This document shows positions 1 through 11,044 of a stretch of DNA of 64,000 bases, one piece after another. The translations under genes were made by a program, and so were the position numbers. Numbering within the stretch: the stretch's first letter is position 1; each line of letters starts with the position of its first letter. The DNA comes from Polytrichum commune. Its lineage: Eukaryota; Streptophyta; Polytrichopsida; Polytrichales; Polytrichaceae. Where the stretch lies: the NCBI GenBank assembly GCA_950295325.1, contig OX485805.1, positions 33,405,501-33,469,500 of the forward strand, in the 5' to 3' direction. The notes below the pieces were generated by a model. It ran no database searches, was not told the DNA's origin, and saw nothing but the letters and a program-made list of their open reading frames with translations.

Positions 1-1037
1 ACTTAGCCACAATTTGGAGATCAAAACTTAAGGGAGCTCATAAGAGCTCCAAGAGCCTCATGTTTGTTAAAATCTAGAATTGAAATGCAAACCCTAACAA
101 AAATAAACATGGTAGTCATTGAGGACTATTACCATATGACAATAATGGATGAAATTGTGAATTGGATGAAATTAACATGTATACTTCCAAAAATTCTCTA
201 AACCTTGGGACCCCATTTTGTAAGTCTACCTTTACTCCAATTTTCTTAACAACCTTTCTAAATGCACACACTAAAGGAAAATGATACCTTTCCCTTATGC
301 ATATTATGTGCATTGATACGACCCCTTCTTACACTCATGTTAGTTTGTACGTGATATATAGAGTCCACCCCCTGGGGTTGGAAGTTTCCTTTAGTGTGTA
401 CATTGCAATAAATGCCATGGAATTTTGGTACCAATGAAGGGTATAGGAGGGAAACGAAGTATGCATGAAAGCCACTACACTGATTATCCAAATTAGTGTG
501 TGTTGCTATTTGGAGTTACTCAATGCTATAACTATTTAACAAGAATGTAAGATTCTTCCAAGCAAAGTCATTTATGTTGTATAGTGTCCTAACAACCTGT
601 TGAACTCTTGAGTAAGATGTTATTGCACTGTGTAACTATGAATTGTAAAACATACTAATTGGGATAACCATTGTAGCACCTTGCAATGGGTTCCACTTCA
701 AGTAAATCTCCTCCAATATGGTGCCACTAACCAAGTTTGCAACAACTACAGTACCATTGCTTCCTTGGAGAAGTAACATGCTTAGTTGGCGTTGAAAGCC
801 TAGTAGACTCAGACCAAAATATTTACCTTCCAAAAGGTTTTGATAGCATAAATGTCTAATAGCCCATGCATACTTACTAGTATGGGTCACCATCAAAGGG
901 GCTCCTACCAACAAGGACCGCTTTTAGTTCCAATTTGGCTAGTGAGAGCCACTGGTTGTAACTATTCATTGATGACCCAGACCAGTAAGTGTGGGTGGAT
1001 TATAAATTACAACCATGCATGGAGCTCTTAGGGCCAT
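1..1037. other. AT-rich intergenic DNA, no gene seen
   Basis: Short open frames on both strands show no recognisable domain, no plausible codon pattern and no splice structure. I see no repeat or element border here. Confidence 0.6.
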
Positions 1038-1320
1038 TTCACATGGGGTCCCAAGTCTCACTCATGTCAAGACGTCCCAATATGGAAGCAACGTCCCAAC
1101 TTTTTAGCTTCAAGTAACCATTAAAATATGCTTAATTATCATTAAAGTGGGATCTTGATTATTTTATGCCAAAATATTCATGGGACTTGTGTTGAGAGTT
1201 GGGTCTAGCTTTTTGCTCGACCCAACTCTCAACACAAGTTTTGAGCTTCACCTCCAAAAATTGTTGGCATGTGGGCAACCATGTCATACTTGGGACTTAG
1301 GACTTGGGACCCCATGTGAA
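1038..1320. repeat. Foldback / inverted-repeat element
   Basis: The outer arms at 1038-1057 and 1301-1320 are perfect 20-bp inverted repeats (TTCACATGGGGTCCCAAGTC and its complement). Nested inside is a second perfect 21-bp inverted repeat, 1185-1205 against 1219-1239, with a 13-nt loop. Together these could form a cruciform or a hairpin transcript. No target-site duplication is visible, so a MITE class cannot be assigned. Confidence 0.65.
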
Positions 1321-2152
1321 CCGGTCCTCAATTTTGAGCGAGGCCAACATATTACCCCCCCCCCCCTCCACACACATACAAAAAAAAATGAAAAAAGAAC
1401 ATTGAATCCGAGCTTGCCATTAGGAGTATTCATTTCTAGAAATCGCACCTTGACACTTTGGGGTGGTTTACACCATGGACCATGAAGTTGTCGCAATGTT
1501 ATTGGCTGTTGAACTCGTCCCACGACCACTTTGGTTTACATCAAGGAAAAAATGTCAAAGTGATCATGAAGTTCAAGGTCCCCAAAAGACATATTTTAAG
1601 GCCTACATTATTCATTGATGGATTTTGCATTGGAAGATTAAAATTAAGTACTTTGGTAAGAAAAAAATAGAGGCCTATGGCAGAGAATTGATGTTATAAT
1701 AAATTTTTAATAATTTTGTTTTAGGGCTATGGATATAATGACAACTCCCTTTTAATACATAATAACATTATACTTTGAACCCACAATAGAACATGCTGTC
1801 GTTTGCAGCATTCTCTTATTTATCTTGTATCCATATTTTGGCATGGTCTTGGTAGTAGTGTATCAAGTTTTTTCAAAATATGGAGGGATATATTGCTGAT
1901 GATGCATCACATAGAGAGTCACAAGGAGAGTGGTCAGAGAACTCACAAAGCATCTAAGAAATGATACTTCCAATTTTCAAGAGTAATAATCATTGATTTT
2001 TTCAAATAATGCACGGTTCTAATATGCTCTCTTCTTCTTCTAGTGCATTTTGGCCCCTTCCAATTAAGCCCATGCTCAATTTTTGGCAATGAGGACAATA
2101 AGAGAGTCATTCTTTAACTGTTGGAGGTAGAATCTTCTAAGCAAAAGAAGAA
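1321..2152. other. AT-rich spacer with a poly-C tract
   Basis: A C-run starts near 1357 and is followed by a short CA-rich stretch and a poly-A run. No coding evidence. Purine-rich DNA near 2110-2240 leads into the next feature. Confidence 0.5.
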
Positions 2153-2437
2153 GTGGTAGCAACAACAAACAAAAAAAAATTGCTGGAAAGAAGAGAGGGG
2201 TGTTCAACAAAAGAAGCAAAGAAGATGAAGAAAAATGACAAGAAGGATATGATGGAGATTGGCGAATTTGATGAAGAAAATGACATGGCAAGAATCAAGT
2301 GGAAAGATTTTGAAGTGCATCACCTAATTGTTATTCAAGGCGAGATGGACAAGGAATTTGCGAAAACAACAAACAAACAAGGTCAAAATTTCAAAACATT
2401 AGTCAATTTATTTACAAGAAGTGAATGTAGTGAATGA
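2153..2437 (+). pseudogene. Fragment with trihelix (Myb/SANT-like) motif
   Basis: The 94-codon open frame begins with a highly charged Lys/Glu stretch (about residues 5-45) and then reads RIKWKDFEVHHLIVIQGEMD. This resembles the W-x-D-x-EV-x-x-LI-x-x-R-x-EM-x pattern of plant trihelix or Myb/SANT-like DNA-binding domains, as found in GT factors and in the accessory proteins of some transposons. The usual second and third helix tryptophans are absent and the frame ends soon after, so it is probably a decayed fragment. The assignment rests on pattern memory and is tentative; the charged part alone could be chance in purine-rich DNA. Confidence 0.35.
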
Positions 2438-4858
2438 GGTTGTAAGTAGGCCATAGAAGGCCATAGTTGTAAGCCCATATATCTCCCTCCCCTTGAACAC
2501 ATGTGGCCGTTGTTATGGGGGCTTTGAGTTTACTTACTATATTAAGTTTTTCTGGCACGCGAGTGGACTTAAAACTACTTCTCTTCCATCCAAATTGTTT
2601 CCTCCTCCTTCTAACCACTAGCACATCTCACGTTTTTTGTCCGACCTATTCACATTGTTTTCATATACAATATTATCTTAACTTTGTTTATTATGATTTT
2701 TTATTTATATTTACAAATTCCAAGCTTTTCTTGTTTATATACTGGGTTTTCATTATATATTTTTAGTATTTTATGCATGCATTTCATTCGAATTCGATTC
2801 CTAAACTCTTTTTTCCGTTCAAAAATCCAACAACAAACAATCTACCAATCTGTACATCCATTCTTTGACTCCATATGCTCCTCTCTTTATGTCCCATACT
2901 CACCTAAACCAAGCTCAAGAGTGCAAACTTCTCCCATTTTCCTTGTAAAATCAATGTTTGGATGTCTACAACATGCTTTACATGCATGTACACAAACATA
3001 TATAATCCTAAGTGCAAAATAAGTCTCCCCTTCTCCTCCATTACAATCATGCTTGCTAAAGTTAAAGATGAAAACAAGCAAAAACAAGAAGATAACACAA
3101 GTGAAGACAAGAGAAGACAAGAGAATGGTCAAACTTGATTTTTTTTCAAAACTACCTTTTTGGGCATATATTAAAACAATCAACACATAAGCTTTCTGGT
3201 GCATGATCATTCCGTTTGGTCCACATTTGGTTTACACCTAGTGAGGGGCCCAAAAACTTTGTAAATTGATTATTTAAGAAATCGAAGCATGAAAGTTGGA
3301 CCATCAAGTCGGACTATGAAAAAGGGCCATCTTCCATGATCCATGGTGTAAACCGGCCCTTGGTGGGACTTGGTTCCTTGAGCCGCCTATCTTAAATGCA
3401 AATGACATCATCTCCAACGTCTTGATGTCACTTGGGGTGGTAATTGACATCAGCTTCTGGAGAGCGCATTTATTGCTGGGCCATGTGTCTTTTATATTTA
3501 CTTTGGTTGTTGGCCTTTAACCTATAGACCTTAGCCTTCGTGATTTCCCCGTGACTTCATTGGATAGTCACAACCTGCTTCAATTGACTTTGTCCTATTA
3601 GGCATAACATAACTATTTATAATTGGTTCACTATATAGCCATCTTACTACACTATATTTTATTTAGTGTCATCCAAATGTCAATCATCCATGACAATAGT
3701 TCATTACCTAAATGCTAGTATGCATAACATATCAAAAGCGGATGAACTAAAAGTTTATTGGGGTGCCACTATTTGTAAACTTATTCAAAAGAAGTGTCAC
3801 TAAATAAGTTACCATATGACACATACAAGTGTAGTTGCTCCTACCTTGAGGGATAGAATAGTTGATCATTGGAGCATATACAACCTCAAGGCTACATTTA
3901 ACCTTCAGGTAAGTCATGAATGTTGAGGGGTTACTTCAATGTAATTGTAATGATCAATCCACATGGGTGTATAAAATGTTTATTCCTATACAAGAAATTG
4001 GGAATGCCTTAACCCTTTACTATCACCAGGTTCATCGTATTGAGTTTGGAACTTTCATACCACCATATATGTTGAGGGCAATCCAACCCACTATCGCCAA
4101 TGTATTCTATGATTAGACACTTGTATGTGGAAACTAGCTTCATTATGAAAATCGAAGAATAAAAATACTTGGAGTTTTTCAACAAAGTTTGAGAAGATCC
4201 AGTTGTCATCCACCCCAATGGTTGTAAATGTAGATTATGGGATGGATTCGACCCTTGATAAAATAGATAATATATCTAGAGTGCGCATATGTAATTATTT
4301 AGAGTTCATATGCCTATTCTAGAGGTGGTCGATAGTCATTGACCGGACGATAAGTGTCCCACTCAATGAGTGTGAATGCCAATTTTGAAAGACTTCTTGT
4401 CTGAGGTGTTGTCCACATCATTAAAGATGGTTGATCCTTGCAAAGAGCAACACCATGGGCAAGAAAATTTGCTCCTCTTTCAAGTCTTAGTGTCCTTTTA
4501 CAAGCTTTAAACATACTTTGGAACATCCTTCACATTCAAATTAAAACAAAATTAAACAAGACTTGCACCTATCTATCTATGAAAATATTAAAGAATTTCC
4601 ATGACGAGGGATGTGTGCGTGTGTGTAGATGAAAACACGATGTGGCTCCACGGCAATAAAGAATTAAGGCATGTTAGTGCATCCACTTTGGTGTTGTGCC
4701 CTTAGACATTAGCCTCAATGAGTGTCATGACATAGTTAATTTGATAGTTGCTCATACCCCAACCCTTAGCATTAGTAAGTTATTGGCTCCCAAGGAATGC
4801 AATCTTTAGTAAATCACTCATAGTATGTGCATTCATAGGGTAATAAATGAAGCCCTAA
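2438..4858. other. Intergenic AT-rich DNA, no supported gene
   Basis: Several short frames are open (for example 2503-2766, 2684-3022, 3916-4116), but none has a recognisable motif and most are low-complexity Phe/Leu/Tyr-rich translations of pyrimidine-rich DNA. The part just before 4858 may contain upstream remnants of the element ending at 5296, but I could not follow an open frame through it. Confidence 0.5.
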
Positions 4859-5296
4859 TATACATGTGGCCAACAAAGATGCCATTGCAATGCCAGATTC
4901 AAACTAGATCTTTTATGTGTCAAAGGACTACCATATCAGTCCTCACCCCCAATAGAACCTAATGACAACCTAACAATACAATTCATTGAATTTACATACT
5001 GTAACGATAGAATACCGGATGAAACTATAAACCGTAAAATAGAAAAATATAAACCATTAATGGACAATATTGCCAACAAAGTCTGGAAGATAGACCCACT
5101 AATTGTCATCACTGCAGGCGCTAGGGCTGCCACACATATCCCCTCTATGGATAACATTGAAACAACATTTAAAACCCCTAAGCAGAGCATCAAGAACACA
5201 TTTGAGGCAATTAATGTCATCGCTATACAATATGCTATGTCCATAATTTTGCACAAAAGAAGGATAGAAAATAACGAGCCAATATATACCACTTGA
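4859..5296 (+). mobile_element. C-terminal remnant of a reverse-transcriptase-type element
   Basis: A frame open for 145 codons between a TAA near 4857 and a stop at 5294-5296 reads as a coherent protein tail. It starts with a Cys/His cluster (TCGQQRCHCNARFK), continues DLLCVKGLPYQ, then LTIQFIEFTYCNDRIPDE, a KYKPLMDNI helix, WKIDPLIVITAGARAATH and an Ile/Ala-rich end. The order acidic residue - YCND - KY-x-x-L helix - hydrophobic strand - GARA resembles the nuclease-like C-terminal region that follows reverse transcriptase in some non-LTR elements. No reverse transcriptase core is visible upstream, so this is a 5'-truncated piece. The continuity of the frame is direct observation; the family call is inference. 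Confidence 0.45.
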
Positions 5297-6984
5297 CACA
5301 CAACTACCATAAGAACTCCCAAAACACTAGCCAACCAATAAATAAAAGATATCACAATAAACTAACGGTAGGCCCATGACTCAACATCCACCCCACAAAG
5401 TTATAACCTTTGCCCCTAAAGCACTACAACCGCACTAACACATGGCCAACTTGGTCACCCCAGTTTCTATAGTGCCCACCCCGAAAGGGGTTAGTAGTCC
5501 TGCATCATTGATATTATGTCCAGTGGACATAATATCAAGGGTGGGTCGAACGGGCATTTCAATCATGATGATCCCATCAGGGGTCAACATTTCTTCTCTC
5601 TGGTTAACATGTCCTTGGTTTTAAACCTCTAGGTGTATATATAGTCAATATATGGTTTCAAAATTTAGAAAATCTTTTATTGAATGTACATACTATGCTA
5701 TATATAAATTTGTGCATCCCCAAGGTTTTAGTGATGGCATTAGACTTGGTTTCCATGACATAAGGTAGAGGGTGCTTAAACCAACACTTTAAGCTATTGC
5801 ACATACATATGGCTATGTGGTTGATATATAAAATATATATTCATATTAGCCTTTGGGCTAAAGATAGGTATCAAGAAAGAAAAAATATTTTTAGTCTCAA
5901 TTGAATATTTGATGAATATTCAAAGTCAAAACTACTAGCTTCCTTATACCAATCCATAGGCCCCGTGTATGGCAACCTCGCATATGATGAGGACCCCCAC
6001 CTTCATTGCCCAGAACCAAACACAACATAGCTGGGTACTAGACCCAAACTACATCAAAGCCCAAGTAGTAATGGTATGCAAAGCCACACGGCTAACTCCA
6101 TGATCCCTCCCGGTTCGCTTGCAAAACCATCACCTTGCATCCCGGGAACCAACCCCCTTTGCATCCTGGGAAATGACCCTTTTGTGCTTTGTGGGCCTAC
6201 CTCCTTGGGGTTGTGAATAGAATGACTAGAATAGGCATTGACAAGCCACCCTAATCCCACCTTGAACCAACCCGAGATAGAGTGGAGCCCGTTACATACC
6301 CTACATGAAGGTCATGGAGGCCGCTATGAGGTGGCACCACTAATGGCACCTAAAACCGTCACTTCGTGGGCCCAGACACTCCTACACCGCCGGGTACGGT
6401 TCAAGGTTGTAGAGTGTTGGCAATTGGGAGGCGTTTATAGGTGTTGGTTTTGGATGGGGTGTTGGATTTAGCACCCTCTACCTTAGTGGATTTTCTAGTT
6501 GTTTGTCAGTTGCCCTTAGTAAGCTCCATAACATGGTGAACTTACTAGTTGGTTGTACTTTAGGCTTTATTATCATCAGGAGGTTCACGCCATTGTGAAC
6601 ATATTGGTTGTTTGCACTCTAGCCCTTAGCCATGGTGAGTTCTTGGTCTTAGTGAGCTCCAACCTTTTTTTTTGTAGTATTTTGAATATTGATTGGTTGA
6701 CTTTAGGCAATTGCCGATTGTTGCATATGTGGCTATGGAAAAAATGTTCGGATTATATAAACCTTATATTTTCCACACATTGGCTATACTCGGTGAAAAC
6801 AAGACTAAAGTATACGAGGATATTTATAATAAAAATTTAGTAGCCAAAGGCAATACATAAATTGTTTGAGTTTTAAAAATGTCTATGAGGGCCTAAAGCC
6901 AAAGCTTAAATTGGCTAAAAACATGGATTTTCTTTCATAGTTGGCTCAGGTATCAGGGTAGACCTCCTAGGCATATCAACTTTA
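5297..6984. other. Intergenic DNA with no recognisable gene
   Basis: This stretch contains a less AT-rich patch (5940-6470) whose short frames on both strands have no recognisable motif. The remainder is AT-rich. Confidence 0.5.
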
Positions 6985-7230
6985 CAACAAGGCACAAACA
7001 TGGTAAAGTACACAACTCCATTACCTTGCATAGGTTTAAACGAAAGTGCTTCAAAAATATATATTGACTTTGAGTTTGTAAAGAAAAAAAATCATAAACA
7101 TTTGAAAAACACATTGATCTACAAAGCCAAACAATTTATGTTGACAAATGTTTTTTTTTTCTAGAGAAGTCTACATATTTTAGAAAATGGTGCAAGTACG
7201 TAATTGCTTACATATGATAAAATTGCATCA
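6985..7230. repeat. Dispersed repeat, copy 1 (related to 38,205-38,460)
   Basis: This segment aligns by eye with 38,205-38,460 in the same order. Shared blocks include GGTAAAGT, ACAAAGCCAA-CAATTTATG, AAGTCTACATAT and GATGCAAGT-like words. The start of a third copy is near 43,000-43,070. It looks like an old dispersed non-coding repeat. Confidence 0.5.
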
Positions 7231-7530
7231 AATTGATAATTTTCTACAAAATTTTGTAATAGTGCCCTCAAGTTTATAATAAATTCAAGGAATATGAAGA
7301 GAAAAAAAATCCAATTTCAAAATATCCAAGGTCATGAAATGTACTCCCAAAACTAGATTTAGCCATTACCTTCTAAGCAATACTTTTAATGATAAAATTT
7401 GAGGACATCATCTTGATATTCTATATTTGAGTACCTAACACAACAATATAGGGTGCCAAAAACTATTTTAAGGCATTTACCCAGAAGAATTATGGTTTTA
7501 GTATAGCAAAGCACTTATTCCGTATAGTTG

Positions 7531-7716
7531 ACTGTGCTTGCTAATGGGAATGAGAGAATATAGAGAGACCAACATAGAAAGGAAGTATACAACACACATT
7601 GATTACATACAATGGGGAGAGTGATTAATTCCTTCTTTTATGCCTTTATTTATATGACTAGGTTATAACCAACGTTGGCAATTTATATGGAACAATGCCA
7701 CTAATGCAACCTAACA
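7531..7716 (-). repeat. Possible 3' LTR of the adjacent copia fragment
   Basis: On the minus strand, just downstream of the copia polyprotein end, a purine-rich tract (GTATTGGAGGATAG) is followed by TGTTAGGTTGC. That is the arrangement of a polypurine tract and an LTR starting with TG. The far end is placed near TGTGCTTG (the complement ends in CA) but is uncertain. The second LTR is not in the window because the element is truncated. Confidence 0.4.
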
Positions 7717-7856
7717 CTATCCTCCAATACTCCGATTTTGTAAAGTGACATTGTATTCCAACCCCATTATTTCACTCAATATCTCATGCCTATCTCTTGC
7801 TAAAGTCTTTGTTAGAATATACTCTATTATATATTGCATTGGATAATATTCTAACT

Positions 7857-8810
7857 CTATGATTTTGTTTTCAACTTTTTTATGATGAAATGATGTTGCA
7901 CATCAATATGTTTTGATCGATCATGGTTCGTGGGATTCTTGGTAAGAGCCATAGAACCTTGATTATTACACATGATCGTTATTGCCTCCTCTTGCATACA
8001 ACCTACGTCCTTCATTAGTTGCCTAAGCCAAATGGCCTCCCTCGTGCATTGGCTCATTGCAATGTACTATGCATTTGTTGTGCATTGTGCTATCGTTTGT
8101 TGTTCCACGACACAACCCCCTCTCCAGCAAGAAAGCCGTATCCAAAGGTAGACCTATGGTTTTTTACATCGCCGGCCCAATCCGCATTGGAATACCCTTG
8201 TAGGTTGATATGTTTGACGCCAATGAGCAATCTCATGTCAAAGATGCCCTTCAAGTATCGCATGATTCTCTTGACCGCCATCCAATGTATTGGACATGGT
8301 GTTGACATAAATTGGCTTACCACGCTTACCGCAAATGCGAGGTCCGGTCTTGTGGCCACCATCACGTACATCAACGATCCCACCGCTTCTTGATACAAAA
8401 TTTCTTTAATCACATGCAAATACTCTTCATGCTCCCCCTCCGAAAGCTTTGCCAATGAGGTCTTTGCATCAAGCGAGGTTCCAAAGGGTTTGCAATTCCC
8501 TATGCCGAATTGCTCCAAAATGCTTTCAATTTAATTATGTTGATGCATGATAATAATGCGGGTTACCCTATCCCTTTCAAAATGAATTCCAAGAAAGAAA
8601 TACAACTCGCCGAGGTCACTTATTTCAAATTTGTGTTTAAGGCTACACTTCAATTCGTTGATTATGTCCATATCGTTTGCCAAAATAATAAGGTTAAATA
8701 CATATATGATTATAATCACAATGTAGCGATAAGTTTGCAATAAATACAACGAGTGATCCGCATAATTCCTCATAAAAACTTTGTTCACAAAAATATGTGA
8801 ATGCATTTGT
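7857..8810 (-). mobile_element. Truncated Ty1/copia pol: reverse transcriptase end and RNase H
   Basis: Reading leftward, the translation gives the end of a copia reverse transcriptase (FVNKVFMRNYADHSLYLL, then LIILANDMDII, FEISDLGELYFFLGI), the connection region (LYQEAVGSLMYVMVATRPDL), the RNase H block (GYSNADWAGDVKNHRSTFGY) and its end (MALTKNPTNHDRSKHIDVQH). This order and spacing are typical of plant copia elements. The copy is dead: the frame is broken by a TAA at 8531-8533, by a frame shift with another stop after WNNKR near 8090, and by loss of everything 5' of the reverse transcriptase. The YVDD-like catalytic motif is degenerate (IYVFNLI). Its truncated end abuts the ATG of a plus-strand gene at 8814. 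Confidence 0.9.
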
Positions 8811-8813
8811 ACC

Positions 8814-10088
8814 ATGCCCTCGAGGGTTACTTCGAGGAAGGCCGTTGCCCCGGATACCTCTGCCACATCCTCGAAGAAGCCACATACTCTCTATTTGATT
8901 GAGAATGTGGACATGGGGGAGCTCATTGAGGATCTCATGAAGACCAAGGTTCTCCCTCCAGCTTACTGCCGCATTCAAAAATTCTTTACCAAGGTTTGTG
9001 TTCCGTTCTTTTGTTTTCTTCATTCATTTTATAGGATTCAATATCTCTTTCTTTATCTATATTTCTCTAAAATTTTGTTGTGCAGGTTGGAGCGGGCCAT
9101 ACTCGACTGAACGCCAAGCCAAAGGTTCACACGAGCATTGATATGCTCTTTGTAGACGTGCCCGAAAACATGTGCATGCCAAGAATCTCAACCTCTTCTT
9201 CGGATGTTCATGCGTGGAACAAGTGGTCTACCTCATACTTTGAGGTTTTGTTTGCCTTTGTAAATGCCATCTTCCATGACGACAATGCTATTGTGTTTGC
9301 ACACACCACTGATCATGATGTCTCTAGGTTAATTCACAACTAGGCGCACACATAAGATTTTTACGTTGCTGAAGACTGGTTTGGTATGAATTACCTCGAT
9401 ATCCAATGGGCCACTGTTCCTTTTGAGTTGGTAATTATCTTTAATCCTCCTCCACCTTTATTCTTGTTTCCCTTCTTGCATGATTGTATTCCTAACTCTT
9501 CTGTGCACATTTGGTGCAGACCTGCAAGTTCTTCATCAAGATATTCATTCAAACGGAATATTTCTTGAATGTACATACCTCGGACTTCGAGGAAGAGGAT
9601 TATAATCTCCAGAGGGATGGTTGGCTCAACAACTTCACTAAGGAGAAGAACCAGACTATGAGGGAGGACGGGGTGCCTTGGAAAGGTGCTCGTAAAAAAT
9701 GCTATAAGTTATTCTCCATCATTTTCTCAGGCCTCACGTACAAGGACGACATTATCATGGATTGACAATGTGACGTTAGTTTGTTCTTCAGCTTTGTATT
9801 TTTCAATATTGTACTTTTTCTTATACTTATTGCATTCTCCATTGATTTCAGTGATGTCACCTCATTGCATTCGATGTTTTCAGAGGTTCTATCATTGCAT
9901 GCCGCTCCATTCAATGCCATATTGTGGTGCTCAAGTCGGACATCGACATCTTCAAGGCCCTCCTCCTCCCCATACATGATCCTGAGCTGGAGCCCAATTC
10001 TCGGCATGTTGCTCCACATTGGGGGTCCGATTTTGCTCCTCCTCCTCGGAAGATGGCGAAGCGCAATTTTGATTTGTTGTGTTCGTAA
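8814..10088 (+). pseudogene. Unidentified multi-exon gene with two in-frame stops
   Basis: Four exons can be followed. Exon 1 is 8814-8993 (starts MPSRVTSRKAVAPDT, contains LIENVDMGELIEDLMKTKVL), exon 2 is 9086-9430, exon 3 starts at 9520, and a last coding block (about 9886-10088) contains VVLKSDIDIFKALLLPIHD and a basic PPPRKMAKRN end. The introns have GT...AG ends and the first three junctions are all phase 0, which supports a real gene. Exon 2 carries TAG (9341-9343) and TAA (9353-9355) in an otherwise coherent frame (IVFAHTTDHDVSRLIHN then DFYVAEDWFGMNYLDI), so this copy is probably a pseudogene. I do not recognise the family. Coding-like sequence may continue to about 10,400. Location beside other elements suggests it may belong to a transposon. 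Confidence 0.55.
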
Positions 10089-10404
10089 ATTTGTTGTTTG
10101 ACTTCTAACTTGTTGCCTGTATTTCTTTCTTCTCCGTTCTTTGTTTTTTTTTTTATCTCTGATTATGGTTTTTCTTGTCCTTTGTGTTCAGAGTTCCACA
10201 AGAAAGCCCAATCCGCGTCCTCATTGCGGACATGCTTGTAGGGTTATTTTCTACTCAATATTTGGAGAGGAGGCTTGGAAACACTAAACCCCCGAGGAGA
10301 CTACTGATATTGTCTATGGTCGTCTTCTTACCTCCCAGATTTGAGGCTCTGATGTTTGGCGTTTTTTCTATATACATGGGTGATTTTACAAGTGAGTACA
10401 CAAC

Positions 10405-10594
10405 CACTAGTGATGACAAACTACATAACTAGCTATAGTAATGTTTTCTACACTAATGATTATAGTTGATCATAGCTATGACTTAGTCTTAGTCACGTTT
10501 TCTATAGAAATGACTAGTCTTAGTCATATTTAAAAAAATAATGATTAGAGTCATATTTTTTAAACTAATGACTAATTTTAGTCATATTCTCTAA
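10405..10594. repeat. AGTCAT-type repeat block of a second CACTA-like element
   Basis: Starting at CACTAGTGATGAC, this block holds repeated ATGACTA...TAGTCATATT units (for example 10,520-10,590). They resemble the subterminal repeats of the CACTA element at 16-30 kb but with different spacer words. I could not find a matching opposite terminus, so it may be a single end of a related element. Confidence 0.45.
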
Positions 10595-11044
10595 GGGTTT
10601 TGGATTGTGCACCTTTGCTACGGGTCGTTGACTCGGCCGCGGTGTGAGCTATTCGTGTGACTTTGTCCTCTCGTTGTTGTCATTGTCCTCACTGCCTCCG
10701 GTGCAGAGGTCTTCCTTCTCTGGTCTAACATTGGATTTAGTTATATGTTCCTTGGAAGAAGGTCCACACCCTAGTTTAGAAGAACCATTATAAGGAGTTG
10801 ACCTTCTCTTGCCCGGAATAGGGACATCCTTGAAGCCCTCAAACATGTTAGACAATCAATGCTCAAAATTGAAGCCCTCATATGAATTTCATTTTAAAGG
10901 GCTCTGAAATTTCAGCATTGCAATTGAAGGGCATATCTAAATCTAGGACGTCAATGGAAAATTTTCAAAGAAATATAAAATTTATATTAAAATTATGCAT
11001 GATTTGCATGGTACATGCTTCTAGTACAATGAAATAATGAAGAA
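10595..11044. other. Spacer 3' of the hAT pseudogene
   Basis: A 68-codon minus-strand frame (10,649-10,855, starting MSNMFEGFKDVPIPGKRR) is Ser/Lys-rich and unrecognised. It could be a remnant of a neighbouring element. Nothing else is visible. Confidence 0.4.

Noticed and set aside
2887-3210. Hydrophobic minus-strand frames resembling a signal peptide or membrane segment
   Set aside because: They reflect AT- and purine-rich sequence; no family resemblance.
4936-5355. 139-codon hydrophobic minus-strand frame that looks like a membrane protein
   Set aside because: It is the antisense of the coherent plus-strand frame at 4859-5296, whose motif content is better.
8019-8393. 124-codon plus-strand frame
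   Set aside because: Antisense of the copia RNase H region.
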